Assembly (NCBI RefSeq): GCF_032854445.1
Contig: NC_088302.1
Location: 18,163,338-18,227,337 of the forward strand
Direction: 5' to 3'
Origin: Liolophura sinensis
Lineage: Eukaryota; Mollusca; Polyplacophora; Chitonida; Chitonidae
Length of the DNA stretch: 64,000 nucleotides
This document shows, piece after piece, positions 63,118-64,000 of the stretch. The translations under genes and the position numbers were made by a program. The notes below the pieces were generated by a model, which saw only the letters and a list, made by a program, of their open reading frames with translations, did not search any database and had not been told where the DNA came from. Position 1 is the first letter of the stretch; the number at the start of each line of letters is the position of its first letter.

Positions 63118-64000
63118 TTGTATTACATAGTTTAACAGATGTCGCCCACAGGAAGCTTGGGCAAACCTGGAGGAAAGTGGGGCAAGTCTGGAAGTAATTG
63201 AGCTGCCTAGAGAAATGATTTACTTGCCGGATTGGCTATTGACACAATCAATGTAATATGTTGTGATATTCCAACATACACTAAGAAACAAGAATTTCCG
63301 AGTCACGTGGTCTGTCTGGTCCATAAATGTGGATAGTGCACCTTAATGAGAGAAACCCACAATCACCTTGATGGTCAAAACACCACACCAGCAGAGTGTT
63401 AAAGGCAAACAAGTGAATATTTTATTTTAGTTAGCAATGACAGTAGTTTTAAGTAATCATGATCTATTGCCATATCTACCCAGCACTATTTCCACTATAA
63501 TCACAAAACCTGTATGTCTGTGATTTTTTCTCGAAACTGAATAATAATCAAAAATACTTGTACTCATCATCTTCAACATCATGATAGCACTTTGTTTCCG
63601 TTTGTCAAGACCTCCAGTAGAATCAACTTGATCAAATTTGACAAGGATCAATAAACTGATATCAGGAATTCTATGCACACTTCTGTTGACAAGGTCATCA
63701 TGACTTCAGCAAAACCAGATTTCGTGCAGCGCAACAAAGAAAATGCATGTCTGATTGCCATGACCAAATTGATCTTTTGTGACCCGAATGTATTCTGTCA
63801 ACCGTACACAGCTTATCTTATTCATTCTGGATGTTTATTCCCGATCAAAAACAAGAAAGAAAAACTGTACTTGTTTACTGATAACATATTAATTATCCAG
63901 GTTACAGACATGACTGATTAATGCATATATTGACTGATTTATGCCACATAACTCATATATATTGCTTGTCCAAATGTTCCATGCATACCACTGATTTATG

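Larger units (their letters stand above)
56189..64000. other. Distal upstream region without a recognised gene
   Basis: This stretch contains the TIR element and SINE copies D and E, a long T run (about 59440-59460), a (CA)n run (60972-60991), a (GTT)n run (61861-61877) and an AT palindromic stretch (62395-62442). Two short plus-strand coding-like fragments (59464-59515 and about 62556-62672) are discussed as findings. No gene can be called. Confidence 0.55.

Noticed and set aside
1-64000. CRISPR arrays, operons, rRNA genes or prokaryotic mobile systems
   Set aside because: Sequence texture is plainly that of an animal nuclear genome; no direct-repeat/spacer pattern or rRNA-like conserved core was seen.

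Overview
The window is AT-rich animal nuclear DNA with exons separated by GT-AG introns. There are no operons, ribosome-binding sites or dense open reading frames. The tRNA-derived SINEs, whose body contains the sense-strand stretch CCACCATAATGCTGGCCG, together with a lophotrochozoan-looking gene content, suggest a mollusc or another lophotrochozoan. The organism assignment is an inference from repeat style and cannot be taken to species.

One protein-coding gene is clearly present, on the minus strand. It is the 5' part of a class-1 (Sema1a-type) semaphorin. I assembled eleven coding exons from 38679 down to 1453. Every junction has a GT donor and an AG acceptor, and the reading phase is kept throughout. 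Together they give 405 codons plus 2 bases: a signal peptide followed by most of the seven-bladed Sema domain. The last Sema blade, the PSI domain, the membrane segment and the cytoplasmic tail are not visible and should lie beyond position 1 of the window. Layout in transcript order: signal-peptide exon 38580-38679; a 22.5 kb first intron; a tight three-exon cluster 15487-16096; an exon pair 10157-10613; single exons at 5645-5746 and 4121-4209; and a three-exon cluster 1453-2417.

The introns (about 1.0-38.6 kb) contain microsatellites, homopolymer runs, one 74-bp tandem repeat and no recognisable transposon. The region upstream of the gene (about 39-64 kb) holds no convincing gene. It carries all the mobile-element traces I could find: one nearly full-length SINE with a perfect 8-bp target duplication, five truncated SINE relatives, a degenerate tRNA-like fragment, and a 231-bp TA-flanked terminal-inverted-repeat element that still encodes the first ~32 residues of a transposase-like helix-turn-helix. 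A possible 5' untranslated exon and a CCAAT-type promoter motif lie between 38.7 and 39.7 kb.

I found no sign of a novel multi-gene system. The points worth a second look are the splice-site contexts of two semaphorin exons (a microsatellite acceptor and a poly-U donor), the deleted DNA transposon, the one-sided SINE distribution, and a few short coding-like fragments upstream.
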